Origin: Cyclobacteriaceae bacterium
Lineage (GTDB): Bacteria > Bacteroidota > Bacteroidia > Cytophagales > Cyclobacteriaceae
Direction: 5' to 3'
DNA: 43,855 nt
Assembly: GCA_027533395.1 (NCBI GenBank)
Contig: JAPZUF010000021.1
Span: 1 to 43,855, forward strand
The notes under the pieces were generated by a model, which saw only the letters and a program-made list of their open reading frames with translations, ran no database searches and was not told the DNA's origin. The position numbers and the translations under genes are program-made. This document shows, one piece after another, positions 23,892 through 31,915 of this stretch (position 1 is the first letter of the stretch; every line of letters starts with the position of its first letter).

Positions 23892-23928
23892 CAAAGCTAT
23901 ACGCGATTCACAAATTCGCGTAACTTTC
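23892..23928. promoter_or_regulatory. Divergent promoters around a shared palindrome
   Basis: Minus-strand -7 box TAGCTTTG (23892-23899) and plus-strand TAACTTTC (23921-23928, one mismatch to consensus) point away from each other. Between them ACGCGA (23901-23906) and TCGCGT (23916-23921) form a 21-base palindrome. It would sit upstream of both boxes and could serve a single regulator. Leaders would be about 45 and 13 bases. Confidence 0.5.
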
Positions 23929-23946
23929 ACTAAAATTTGTTTTGAT

Positions 23947-24444
23947 ATGAAGCAAGGATGGTTATTTCTGCTGATTCTTAGCACTTTAGGAATAGCTTGT
24001 GAAGAAAAGGAAATTGAAAATCCTGAATTAACTGGAAACGAAGTGGTGTATCAACTCGCCTCAGGTTCTGATTTCGGGGTTACGGGCACGGCCACCATTC
24101 AGGAGGTAAAAGGAGGTAAAGCTAAAGTTACCATTGAATTAAACGGACTTCCTGCCTCGGGCAATCATCCTGTGCATTTGCATTGGGGCGATGTTGGAAC
24201 ACCCGATGCAGAAATTGCTGCTTTGTTAACTCCTATCAGCAATACCAATAAAAGTGAAACGAAATTAAATGTGCTTAGCGATGAAAGTGCAGTTACTTAT
24301 CAATCATTGTTAAGCTTAGATGCCAGCATTAAAGTACACCTGGCAGAGAATGGTCCCGACCGCGATATTATTTTAGTAGCTGGTAATATAGGTGCCGCTA
24401 CAACTAATACCAGAAGCAAACAAATTATTGCTGTTTGCAAGTAG
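23947..24444 (+). CDS. Lipoprotein with CHRD/SOD-like fold pattern
   Basis: 165 residues from ATG 23947, which starts a lipoprotein signal with lipobox LGIAC (Cys18). An upstream in-frame start at 23800 would lie within the divergent gene and is rejected. The mature sequence TGTATIQEVKGGKAKVTIEL, then LPASGNHPVHLHWGD, then SIKVHLAENGPDRDIILVAGNIG resembles CHRD and Cu/Zn-SOD-like beta domains, with an HPVHLH stretch. The metal-binding set of true SOD is not complete by eye, so enzymatic activity is not claimed. A strong terminator follows. Confidence 0.78.
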   Translation: MKQGWLFLLILSTLGIACEEKEIENPELTGNEVVYQLASGSDFGVTGTATIQEVKGGKAKVTIELNGLPASGNHPVHLHWGDVGTPDAEIAALLTPISNTNKSETKLNVLSDESAVTYQSLLSLDASIKVHLAENGPDRDIILVAGNIGAATTNTRSKQIIAVCK

Positions 24445-24470
24445 GTAATATTAATGAGATTATTAAACGC

Positions 24471-24501
24471 AAAGTCCACGATTTAAATCGTGGACTTTTT
24501 T
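24471..24501 (+). terminator. Strong terminator after the CHRD-like lipoprotein
   Basis: A perfect 28-base palindrome, with stem AAAGTCCACGATTT (24471-24484) pairing with AAATCGTGGACTTT (24485-24498), ends in a T-run and a further GTTTT. It also separates this gene from the convergent acyltransferase. Confidence 0.92.
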
Positions 24502-24591
24502 TGTTTTAGAATTTTTTTCACAGCACTATCTCCGTAAACGTTGATAACAAAATCAATGTAGAGAATAAAAATTAAAACTGTTTCTACTTTA

Positions 24592-25512
24592 CTACCTAAC
24601 CTCCTCTCCCGGTTTGGTTTTCCAACGTTCGTGCATCCACACCCATTGCTCTGGAAATTCACGAACTCTCGCTTCGATAAAATCGGAATAACGTTGGGTG
24701 TTTACAACCATATCTGTTTCTTCATCGCCACTTATTATTGTTTCTATGGCAGGATAAAAACGAATGTGTTGCAATCCATCTTTCCCTAAATGAATAAAAA
24801 TGGGTACAACCACAGCACCTGTTTTTATAGCGAAGACGGCAGCCCCAACGGGTGTTGCTGCTGGTATGCCATAAAAATTAACAAACCGACTTTTTACTTT
24901 TGTATCCTGATCGATTAAAATGGCTAACGAGCCACCCGATTTCAATTCTTTTAATAAGCGAAACATCTCTTTTCCTCTTTCCACAGCAATGGCACCATGT
25001 GCGTTGCGATGTCGCCACAATAAATCATTGAGCTTTTTATTTTTTAAGGGTGTACCGATGATTAAAGGTCGCATGCCTTTTAATGACATATAAGTTACTT
25101 GTAAATCGAAGGCACCAATGTGGCAGGTCAGAAAAATTACACCCTTGCCTTGGTCTCGTGCTGCTTCAAATAAATGAAAGTCGTGGACTTTTAAAAAGGA
25201 TTCCAAATCTGACAAAGTTTTCACTCTGGTGGCGCGAAGAATTTCTCCAGCATTTTTAGCCAAATAAGAGAAATTTGTTTTGGCCAGTTTCTTGATTTTT
25301 GCCTCTGTCCAGTCTGGATAAGCCATGGCAATATGCCGATGCATTAATGTACGAGTCTGAGTTGCCACATGATAGGCTATCTTGCCAATAAAACCACAAA
25401 AAGCCAACCACCAAGAACGTGGTAAGAGATAAGAAATAATGGTAACGAACTGGACAGCACGAAAAACCAATTCGTGTCGCGCTTGTCGTTTCCAGTTTTG
25501 TGCAAAAGCCAT
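24592..25512 (-). CDS. LpxL/HtrB-family lipid A acyltransferase
   Basis: 306 residues with an N-terminal hydrophobic segment (about 17-48). The acyltransferase HX4D motif is CHIGAFD (His131, Asp136). Other family features include AVERGKEMFRLLKELKSGGSLAILIDQD and PEQWVWMHERWK near the end. It adds a secondary acyl chain to lipid A or a related lipid, supporting a Gram-negative envelope. A 6-base inverted repeat (ATATTC 25567-25572, GAATAT 25579-25584) lies upstream. It is monocistronic after the recA terminator. Confidence 0.9.
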   Translation of the reverse strand: MAFAQNWKRQARHELVFRAVQFVTIISYLLPRSWWLAFCGFIGKIAYHVATQTRTLMHRHIAMAYPDWTEAKIKKLAKTNFSYLAKNAGEILRATRVKTLSDLESFLKVHDFHLFEAARDQGKGVIFLTCHIGAFDLQVTYMSLKGMRPLIIGTPLKNKKLNDLLWRHRNAHGAIAVERGKEMFRLLKELKSGGSLAILIDQDTKVKSRFVNFYGIPAATPVGAAVFAIKTGAVVVPIFIHLGKDGLQHIRFYPAIETIISGDEETDMVVNTQRYSDFIEARVREFPEQWVWMHERWKTKPGEEVR

Positions 25513-25694
25513 CTGGCGAAGATAAGTGTTCAGGTTGAGATGATGGTTTAGAATGTAAAAAAATCAATATTCTAAACTGAATATCGCTTGAAACAAATTT
25601 AAAAGTCGCAGTTATTTATGTTTTGTTGTTGTTATTGATCAATAAGAGCATACAAAAAAAGAAGTTTGCTGTGCATAAAAATTAAAATAGGTGC

Positions 25695-25727
25695 AAATAA
25701 AAAAGACGAACTGTTGGGTTCGTCTTT
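25695..25727 (-). terminator. recA terminator
   Basis: Perfect 10-base stem AAAGACGAAC (25702-25711) and GTTCGTCTTT (25718-25727), loop TGTTGG. On the minus strand it is followed by TTTTTATTT, the expected U-tract. Confidence 0.9.
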
Positions 25728-25747
25728 CCATTTTATAAAACTTGATT

Positions 25748-26776
25748 TTATTCTTTTTCCTCTGCTAAAACTTTTTTAGAGTCATCTTTCGTAACCAACT
25801 CTTTTATTTTGTTTTCGAGTTCTTCGGCTAATTCAGGATTATCTTCAATCAATTGTCTGACTGAATCCCTGCCTTGTCCTAATTTATTACCGTTGTATGA
25901 GAACCATGAACCTGATTTCTGAATTACATTCAATTCAACACCTAAGTCGATGATTTCACCTGATTTGGAAATACCTTTTCCGTACATGATATCGAACTCA
26001 ACAACCTTAAACGGAGGCGCCACCTTGTTCTTGACTACCTTCACTTTAACGCGGTTTCCGTTTACATCATCTCCTTCTTTGATTTGTCCTATTCTGCGAA
26101 TGTCTAAGCGAACTGAAGCGTAGAACTTTAAGGCATTACCACCGGTTGTTGTTTCAGGATTACCGAACATCACACCAATTTTTTCGCGCAACTGGTTAAT
26201 GAAAATACATGAACTTCCTGTTTTCGAAATGGTACCCGTGAGTTTACGTAAAGCTTGCGACATTAAACGTGCTTGTAAACCCATTTTGCTGTCGCCCATT
26301 TCTCCTTCTAATTCACCTTTTGGCACAAGTGCCGCTACCGAGTCGATAACGATGATATCAATAGCTCCGGAGCGAATCAAATGGTCAGCTATTTCTAATG
26401 CTTGTTCACCATTATCCGGTTGAGAAATCAATAAATTTTCTGTGTCGATACCTAACTTCTCGGCATAAGATTTATCAAAAGCATGTTCTGCATCGATGAA
26501 AGCCGCCAAGCCACCCTTTTTTTGTGCTTCGGCAATCATGTGCATGGTTAATGTTGTTTTACCGGAAGATTCAGGTCCATAAATTTCAATAATGCGTCCG
26601 CGAGGAATTCCACCAATTCCCAATGCAATATCAAGGCCTAAAGAGCCTGTAGGTATAGCAGGAATATCTTGCACGCGCTCATCGCTCAACTTCATGATTG
26701 TGCCCTTGCCATAGGTTTTCTCCAGCTTGTCGATAGTGAGCTGAAGTGCCTTTAATTTTTCTTTTGCATCGGTCAT
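25748..26776 (-). CDS. recA: Recombinase A
   Basis: 342 residues, standard RecA length. Walker A is GPESSGKTT (67-75), and other signatures are [52 protein letters not shown] and the acidic C-terminus. It forms filaments on single-stranded DNA for homologous recombination and the DNA-damage response. A -7 box TACATTTG lies 32 bases before the ATG, and a palindrome upstream of it may be a repressor site. Confidence 0.98.
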   Translation of the reverse strand: MTDAKEKLKALQLTIDKLEKTYGKGTIMKLSDERVQDIPAIPTGSLGLDIALGIGGIPRGRIIEIYGPESSGKTTLTMHMIAEAQKKGGLAAFIDAEHAFDKSYAEKLGIDTENLLISQPDNGEQALEIADHLIRSGAIDIIVIDSVAALVPKGELEGEMGDSKMGLQARLMSQALRKLTGTISKTGSSCIFINQLREKIGVMFGNPETTTGGNALKFYASVRLDIRRIGQIKEGDDVNGNRVKVKVVKNKVAPPFKVVEFDIMYGKGISKSGEIIDLGVELNVIQKSGSWFSYNGNKLGQGRDSVRQLIEDNPELAEELENKIKELVTKDDSKKVLAEEKE

Positions 26777-26807
26777 ATTGCTATTTGTTTTTTGCGTTTG
26801 AAAAGTT

Positions 26808-26815
26808 CAAATGTA
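26808..26815 (-). promoter_or_regulatory. -7 promoter box of recA
   Basis: TACATTTG on the minus strand matches TAnnTTTG exactly, giving a leader of about 25 bases. No -33 TTG at the usual spacing. The inverted repeat CGACA (26855-26859) and TGTCG (26865-26869), spacer TAAAT, sits about 40 bases upstream. Confidence 0.6.
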
Positions 26816-27057
26816 GGCGATAGTAAATGAGAATAAAAGGAAAAAGAAGGGTTACGACATAAATTGTCGAAATGAATTCATCTTGTATTTTGTAAAGTTC
26901 TTTAATATCTGTTTTAAATAAATTTTGATGCTGAATAACAATACCTTTTGCAGTTCAAGCCGTTACTTTGCCGAAAGTCTTCTCTTCGTTGTGGTTAAAA
27001 GTAACTGGAATGGTTGATAAATTGCTTAGCTTTCTAATCTTAAATAGCAGCGTTTTT

Positions 27058-28095
27058 ATGTTTAAAACACGCAAAAGAAAGATTCTATTTTTTATTCTAT
27101 TTGTTTTAACTCTTCTGTTTGTCGTTTACTTCGAGTTAATTGTTTATGGCATTCGACAAGGTTATGGGCAAGCTAAAATTTTGTTAGGTGCCAAGCCAGT
27201 TGAAACCTTTATTCAAGACCCAAACTATCCGGATTCACTAAAAGCCAAACTTTTATTGATAGGAGAAATCAGAAAATTCGCTATCGATTCTTTGGGTTTG
27301 AATGATACTGATGTTTACAAAAAAATGTATGACCAACAAGGTAAGCCCGTCATGTGGGTAGTACAAGCCGCAGAGCCTTATGCAATGCAATCCATTAAAT
27401 GGAAGTTTCCACTAATTGGTGCTGTGCCATATAAAGGATTTTTTCGCGAAGATTTAGCGCGCAAACTAGAAAATGAATTAAAAGACAAAGGCAAAGACGT
27501 GATGGTGCGGAACCCAGGTGGGTGGTCAACTTTAGGATGGTTCAACGATCCCATCCTAAGCAACATGTTGAAGCGAAGCGATGGCGATTTGGCAGCTCTC
27601 ATCATCCACGAAATGGTTCATACTACCATGTTCATCAAAGATAGCATAGACTTTAACGAAAACTTGGCCAACTTCATTGGCGATTGGGGCGCAAGTGAAT
27701 TTCTGAAATATAAATATGGAACATCGAGCAAGCAGTATTTTGAATTTACACATGATGATGAAGACTACAATCTCTTTGCAGAACACATGGTTCGTGGCAC
27801 TGCCCAACTTGATAGTTTGTATAAAACATTTTCGGCAGATTTAAGTGATGAACGCAGAAAGCAAACGAAGGAAGAAATGATCAAGCAAATTATTTTCAAC
27901 CTCGATACATTGTCGTTGGTAACAATTAAAAATCCATCAGAGAGATTTAAAAACTATTTGCCTAACAATGCTTACTTCATGTCTTTCATGCATTATGAAG
28001 CCAAACAAAATTTTTTTGAAGCTGAATGCGAAGCAAAATTCAAGGGAGATAGAAAAAAATACTTGGCCTATTTGAAAAACAAATACCAACCTTAA
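27058..28095 (+). CDS. Membrane-anchored aminopeptidase-like protein (PF10023)
   Basis: 345 residues from ATG 27058. Earlier in-frame starts (TTG 26968, ATG 27010) are possible, but 27058 places the basic stretch and the membrane helix (about 10-27) right at the N-terminus. The zinc-peptidase motif HEMVH (His184, Glu185, His188) is followed by NENLANFIG (Glu201, likely third ligand), and GGWSTLGWFNDPIL is typical of the PF10023 family. Its substrates are unknown. It faces the periplasm by the positive-inside rule. Confidence 0.88.
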   Translation: MFKTRKRKILFFILFVLTLLFVVYFELIVYGIRQGYGQAKILLGAKPVETFIQDPNYPDSLKAKLLLIGEIRKFAIDSLGLNDTDVYKKMYDQQGKPVMWVVQAAEPYAMQSIKWKFPLIGAVPYKGFFREDLARKLENELKDKGKDVMVRNPGGWSTLGWFNDPILSNMLKRSDGDLAALIIHEMVHTTMFIKDSIDFNENLANFIGDWGASEFLKYKYGTSSKQYFEFTHDDEDYNLFAEHMVRGTAQLDSLYKTFSADLSDERRKQTKEEMIKQIIFNLDTLSLVTIKNPSERFKNYLPNNAYFMSFMHYEAKQNFFEAECEAKFKGDRKKYLAYLKNKYQP

Positions 28096-28202
28096 AGCAT
28101 TTTACTTGATTAAGTAATTGTTAAGAAAGCTTTACCGATTTTTAGTTACCTTGGTAATTGGTAGTTTTGACGAATATTTACGAGTATTTAAACTAACCCA
28201 GC

Positions 28203-28892
28203 ATGTCCGGAAAACCTGCACAAAAAGTTTTAGTGGTAGATGATGAAGAACCTATACTCGAATTGTTAAAATACAATCTTGAGAAAGGCGGATACGAAGT
28301 AAAAACAGCTTCAGATGGTATGAAAGCCATCGAAATTGCTAAACGCTTTATACCTGACTTGGTTTTGCTGGACATCATGATGCCTAAAATGGATGGCGTA
28401 GAAACCTGCAGGCAAATCAAAGCCATGCCTGAAATGGATAAAACATTCGTTGTTTTTCTTACAGCCAGAAGCGAAGAATATTCCGAGGTTGCAGCATTCG
28501 ATGTTGGAGCTGACGATTACATCACCAAACCCATTAAACCTCGTGCTTTGATGAGCAGAATCAGCGCACTCTTTAGACGTGATGTAAAGAAAACTGCTCC
28601 ATCAACCCAAATTTCTATAGGCGAATTGACCATCGATAGAACAAGTTACACCATCAAAATAAGAAACAAAGAAATCAACTTACCTAAAAAGGAATTTGAA
28701 TTGCTATACTTTCTCGCGCAAAATCCAAACAAAGTTTTTAGTCGCGAAGATTTATTACAAAACATTTGGGGTTCGGATGTATATGTTTTGGCCAGAACAG
28801 TTGATGTACACATCAGAAAAGTGAGAGAAAAAATTGGTGAAGATTTCATTACAACAGTCAAAGGTGTAGGTTACAAATTCAGTTTAAATTAA
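28203..28892 (+). CDS. OmpR/PhoB-family response regulator
   Basis: 229 residues. The receiver domain has acidic residues Asp13/Asp14, phospho-acceptor Asp57 (LVLLDIMMPKMDG), switch Thr (FLTARSE) and Lys in DDYITKP. The winged-helix output domain at about 125-229 contains KEFELLYFLAQNPNKVFSRE and RTVDVHIRKVREKIG. It is the partner of the kinase that starts 62 bases downstream. The pair resembles PhoB/PhoR, but no phosphate-transport genes are nearby, so the stimulus is unknown. Confidence 0.92.
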   Translation: MSGKPAQKVLVVDDEEPILELLKYNLEKGGYEVKTASDGMKAIEIAKRFIPDLVLLDIMMPKMDGVETCRQIKAMPEMDKTFVVFLTARSEEYSEVAAFDVGADDYITKPIKPRALMSRISALFRRDVKKTAPSTQISIGELTIDRTSYTIKIRNKEINLPKKEFELLYFLAQNPNKVFSREDLLQNIWGSDVYVLARTVDVHIRKVREKIGEDFITTVKGVGYKFSLN

Positions 28893-28954
28893 GCGCCACA
28901 AAAACGAGAAAAACGCTAGCCTAATCCTATCTTGCGCTAAGTAAAAATCTTGAT

Positions 28955-29992
28955 ATGGTATATAATTCGCGGGTGTTGGCATTCATTCTGGCGACCTGCA
29001 TCGCGTTAACCACCACGGCATTTTTATCCTTATTTGAAAGCATCGAGCCGCGCGCTTTGCTGGTTTCGGGTTTGTTATCTCTTTCAGTTTCTTATTTATT
29101 AACATTCATCGTCTTAGAATTTTTGATATTCAGAGAAATCAATAAAATCTATAAACTGGTAGGTAAACTAAAAAAGAAAGAGTTAGCTGGTTTAGGAAAA
29201 CAAAAATCCGGCACCTTAAATCCTTTAAAGAACATCAATGAAGAAATTTTTTCTTTTGCAGAACTCAAACAAAAAGAGATTGACGAATTGAAGAAACTTG
29301 AAGTATTCCGCAGAGAATTTATTGCTGACGTATCGCACGAATTGAAAACTCCTATTTTCGCTGCCCAAGGTTTTGTACATACACTTTTGGATGGTGCTGT
29401 TAACGATAAAAATGTACGCACCAAATTTTTAAAGAAGGCAGCCAAAAGTTTAGATGGTTTAGATGCTCTCGTACAAGATTTACTCACCCTTTCACAAATA
29501 GAAACTGGGCAAATTAAAATGCGATTCGAACCGGTTGATCTCATCAAAATCACAGAAGATGTCATCGAACAATTTGAAGACAAAGCACAAGAGCGTGTCA
29601 TTGCTTTACAAATTGATAAACAAAATCAAAAAGCCCTGGTATTTGCAGACAAACAACGCATAAGCCAAGTGCTAACCAATTTGATATCAAACGCAGTAAA
29701 ACATTCGCACGAAGGCAGCGAAGTCATCATTCAATTTACTGTTACTAAAAAATTTGTTCAAGTAGCTGTTAAAGACTTTGGCGAAGGCATAGCAGCAGAA
29801 CATTTGCAAAGAATTTTCGAACGATTCTATCGCGTTGATAAAAGCAGAAGCCGAGAGCATGGCGGCACTGGTTTGGGTTTGGCTATCGTTAAACACATCC
29901 TCGAAAATCATAATACCAAACCCGAAGTAGAAAGCAATCCTGGAAAAGGTTCTGTTTTCAGTTTTAAACTCTCGCGTTATACCGCGAACTGA
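28955..29992 (+). CDS. PhoR-like sensor histidine kinase with minimal sensor
   Basis: 345 residues. Two membrane helices (about 7-26 and 36-58) are joined by a loop of only about 10 residues, so there is no periplasmic sensor domain and no PAS domain. HisKA contains EFIADVSHELKTPIFAAQGF (phospho-His128). The HATPase_c N-box is NLISNAVKHSHEG, with G-boxes DFGEGI and GGTGLGLAIVKHI. It probably senses within the membrane or responds through a partner. The nearby regulator is its likely substrate. Confidence 0.92.
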   Translation: MVYNSRVLAFILATCIALTTTAFLSLFESIEPRALLVSGLLSLSVSYLLTFIVLEFLIFREINKIYKLVGKLKKKELAGLGKQKSGTLNPLKNINEEIFSFAELKQKEIDELKKLEVFRREFIADVSHELKTPIFAAQGFVHTLLDGAVNDKNVRTKFLKKAAKSLDGLDALVQDLLTLSQIETGQIKMRFEPVDLIKITEDVIEQFEDKAQERVIALQIDKQNQKALVFADKQRISQVLTNLISNAVKHSHEGSEVIIQFTVTKKFVQVAVKDFGEGIAAEHLQRIFERFYRVDKSRSREHGGTGLGLAIVKHILENHNTKPEVESNPGKGSVFSFKLSRYTAN

Positions 29993-30062
29993 GACTCATC
30001 AACCAACTTTAATTTTCTTTTCAATGTCAATGTGTCAGCCATAATATTTTGGCAAAATTGTT

Positions 30063-30070
30063 GACCTTTG
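30063..30070 (+). promoter_or_regulatory. Candidate -7 box of grpE-dnaJ
   Basis: GACCTTTG differs from TAnnTTTG at the first base. Only 13 bases separate it from ATG 30084, giving a short leader. No CIRCE element is present, so heat control by HrcA is not supported here. Confidence 0.4.
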
Positions 30071-30083
30071 CCGGTTCATTGAC

Positions 30084-30644
30084 ATGATTATGGAGCAGAC
30101 ACAACCTATAGAACAAGAAACTGAGCATGTAAACCCAACCGGTGAACTTAATGAGCAGCCAAAGACAGAAACCAAAGATCAGGTGACAGATCAGGCCGCA
30201 GAAGTAAAAAAACTTCAAGACGAACTGGCAGAAGCAAAAGATAAATACATTCGCTTGTATTCCGAGTTTGAAAACTTTAGAAGACGAACATCTAAAGAAA
30301 AATCAGAATTGATACAAACTGCAAGTGAGGCTGTTTTAAAAAATCTGTTGCCTGTATTAGATGATTTCGAACGTGCTGAAAAATCTTTTAAAGACTTAGG
30401 TACAAAAGAATCGGAAGGTATTTTACTGATTTATAACAAATACAAAAAAGTATTAGAACAAAGCGGCTTAAAAGTAATGGATTTAAAAACCGGAGATGAT
30501 TTTAATGCCGATACACAAGAAGCGATAACACAAATACCTGCGCCCCAAGAAGAACTCAAAGGCAAAATTGTAGACGTAGTAGAGAAAGGATATTTGTTGC
30601 AAGAGAAAGTAATTCGCTTTGCAAAAGTGGTAGTGGGAAGCTAA
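30084..30644 (+). CDS. grpE: Nucleotide exchange factor GrpE
   Basis: 186 residues from ATG 30084; a second ATG at 30090 is equally plausible. A charged Glu/Gln-rich N-terminal segment precedes the long helix with the family core ELAEAKDKYIRLYSEFENFR and LKNLLPVLDDFERAE, then the beta domain (KVMDLKTGDDFNADTQEAI, KVIRFAKVVVG). It releases ADP from DnaK. dnaJ follows 25 bases downstream, one operon; dnaK is not in the window. Confidence 0.96.
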   Translation: MIMEQTQPIEQETEHVNPTGELNEQPKTETKDQVTDQAAEVKKLQDELAEAKDKYIRLYSEFENFRRRTSKEKSELIQTASEAVLKNLLPVLDDFERAEKSFKDLGTKESEGILLIYNKYKKVLEQSGLKVMDLKTGDDFNADTQEAITQIPAPQEELKGKIVDVVEKGYLLQEKVIRFAKVVVGS

Positions 30645-30669
30645 GCGATTCAGTTAAGAGAAATACAAC

Positions 30670-31788
30670 ATGGCCAAAAGAGATTATTACGAAATATTAG
30701 GCGTAGCGAAAAATGCAACTGCTGATGAGATTAAAAAAGCTTATCGGAAGGTAGCTATTCAATATCACCCGGATAAAAATCCTGGCAATAAAGAAGCAGA
30801 AGAAAAATTCAAAGAAGCAGCTGAAGCCTACGAAGTTCTAAGTAACCAAGATAAGCGCGCTCAATACGATCGATTTGGCCATTCAAAATCAGGCGGTGGT
30901 TTTGGCGGTGGTTCCGTTAATATGGATGATATCTTCAGTCAATTCGGAGATATCTTTGGCGGAGGTGGAAGTCCTTTCGATAGTTTTTTTGGAGGCGGTG
31001 GTGGAGGCGGCCGTCAACGTCAGCGTAAAGGCTCGAACTTGCGCATCAAACTAAAATTGACTTTAGATGAGATAGCAAACGGAGTTGAAAAGAAAATCAA
31101 AGTAAATCGCTTAGTAAGAGCCGAAGGCGTAACTTTTAAAACTTGTCCGACTTGCCAAGGCACTGGTCAGGTGCGCAAGGTTGTGAATACCATGTTAGGA
31201 CAAATGGTTTCGACCTCTGCCTGTAATACTTGTGGTGGTGCGGGGCAAATAATAGATAAAAGACCTCCGGGAGTTGATAGCAGCGGACTTACTACAAAAG
31301 AAGAAATCATCAGCGTAAAAATTCCTGCAGGAGTTGCAGATGGTATGCAACTATCCATGTCGGGCAAAGGAAACGATGCACCTGGTGGAGGAATTCCTGG
31401 CGACTTACTAATTCTGATAGAAGAAACAGAAGATAAAAATCTAAAACGCGATGGCAATAATTTGATTTACGATCTGCATATCAGTTTTATTGATGCAGCT
31501 TTAGGAACACAAATAGAAGTGCCATCAGTAGGAGGGAAAGTGCGCATTAAAATTGAACCCGGCACGCAAAGTGGAAAAGTGTTGCGATTGAAAGGCAAAG
31601 GTTTGCGCGATGTAAATGGTTATGAGATTGGCGACCAACTCATTTATGTAAATGTGTGGACACCCAAGAAATTAACAGCTGATGAAAAAATAAAATTAGA
31701 AAGTCTTCGCGACTCAATTAATTTTCAGCCACATCCGGATGCAAGCGAAAAAGGATTCTTCGAGAGGATGAAAGAATTTTTTAATTGA
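30670..31788 (+). CDS. dnaJ: Chaperone DnaJ with a single zinc centre
   Basis: 372 residues. The J domain has HPD at 33-35 and is followed by a Gly/Phe-rich region (about 75-115). The zinc domain keeps only two of the four CxxCxGxG motifs: CPTCQGTG (Cys159, Cys162) and CNTCGGAG (Cys185, Cys188). The positions of motifs 1 and 4 read LVRAEGV and RPPGVDS, without Cys, so zinc centre I is absent and centre II is intact. In E. coli, centre II supports cooperation with DnaK while centre I supports independent holding. The C-terminal substrate-binding domains look complete. It is co-transcribed with grpE. Confidence 0.96.
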   Translation: MAKRDYYEILGVAKNATADEIKKAYRKVAIQYHPDKNPGNKEAEEKFKEAAEAYEVLSNQDKRAQYDRFGHSKSGGGFGGGSVNMDDIFSQFGDIFGGGGSPFDSFFGGGGGGGRQRQRKGSNLRIKLKLTLDEIANGVEKKIKVNRLVRAEGVTFKTCPTCQGTGQVRKVVNTMLGQMVSTSACNTCGGAGQIIDKRPPGVDSSGLTTKEEIISVKIPAGVADGMQLSMSGKGNDAPGGGIPGDLLILIEETEDKNLKRDGNNLIYDLHISFIDAALGTQIEVPSVGGKVRIKIEPGTQSGKVLRLKGKGLRDVNGYEIGDQLIYVNVWTPKKLTADEKIKLESLRDSINFQPHPDASEKGFFERMKEFFN

Positions 31789-31915
31789 GCCAAGTTAATT
31801 TTTTGGTAGAAAAGAAAGTTAAGAGAATTAGCACCATAGAATTTAATTCTTTTCATTTATAATGAAGATGTTTTTTTAACTCTTTCTTAAACTACAATCA
31901 AAAGAAATATTGTCC
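31789..31915. terminator. Weak convergent terminator region after dnaJ
   Basis: The only structure is a short stem TTCATT (31852-31857) and AATGAA (31861-31866) with a run of seven T at 31871-31877, on the plus strand. It is weak and could be chance in an AT-rich gap. Confidence 0.35.

Noticed and set aside
29149-29601. 150-codon frame antisense to the histidine kinase
   Set aside because: It lies fully inside a gene with clear family motifs and has composition typical of a shadow frame.
29993-30083. CIRCE element before grpE-dnaJ
   Set aside because: No TTAGCACTC-N9-GAGTGCTAA or close variant is present.
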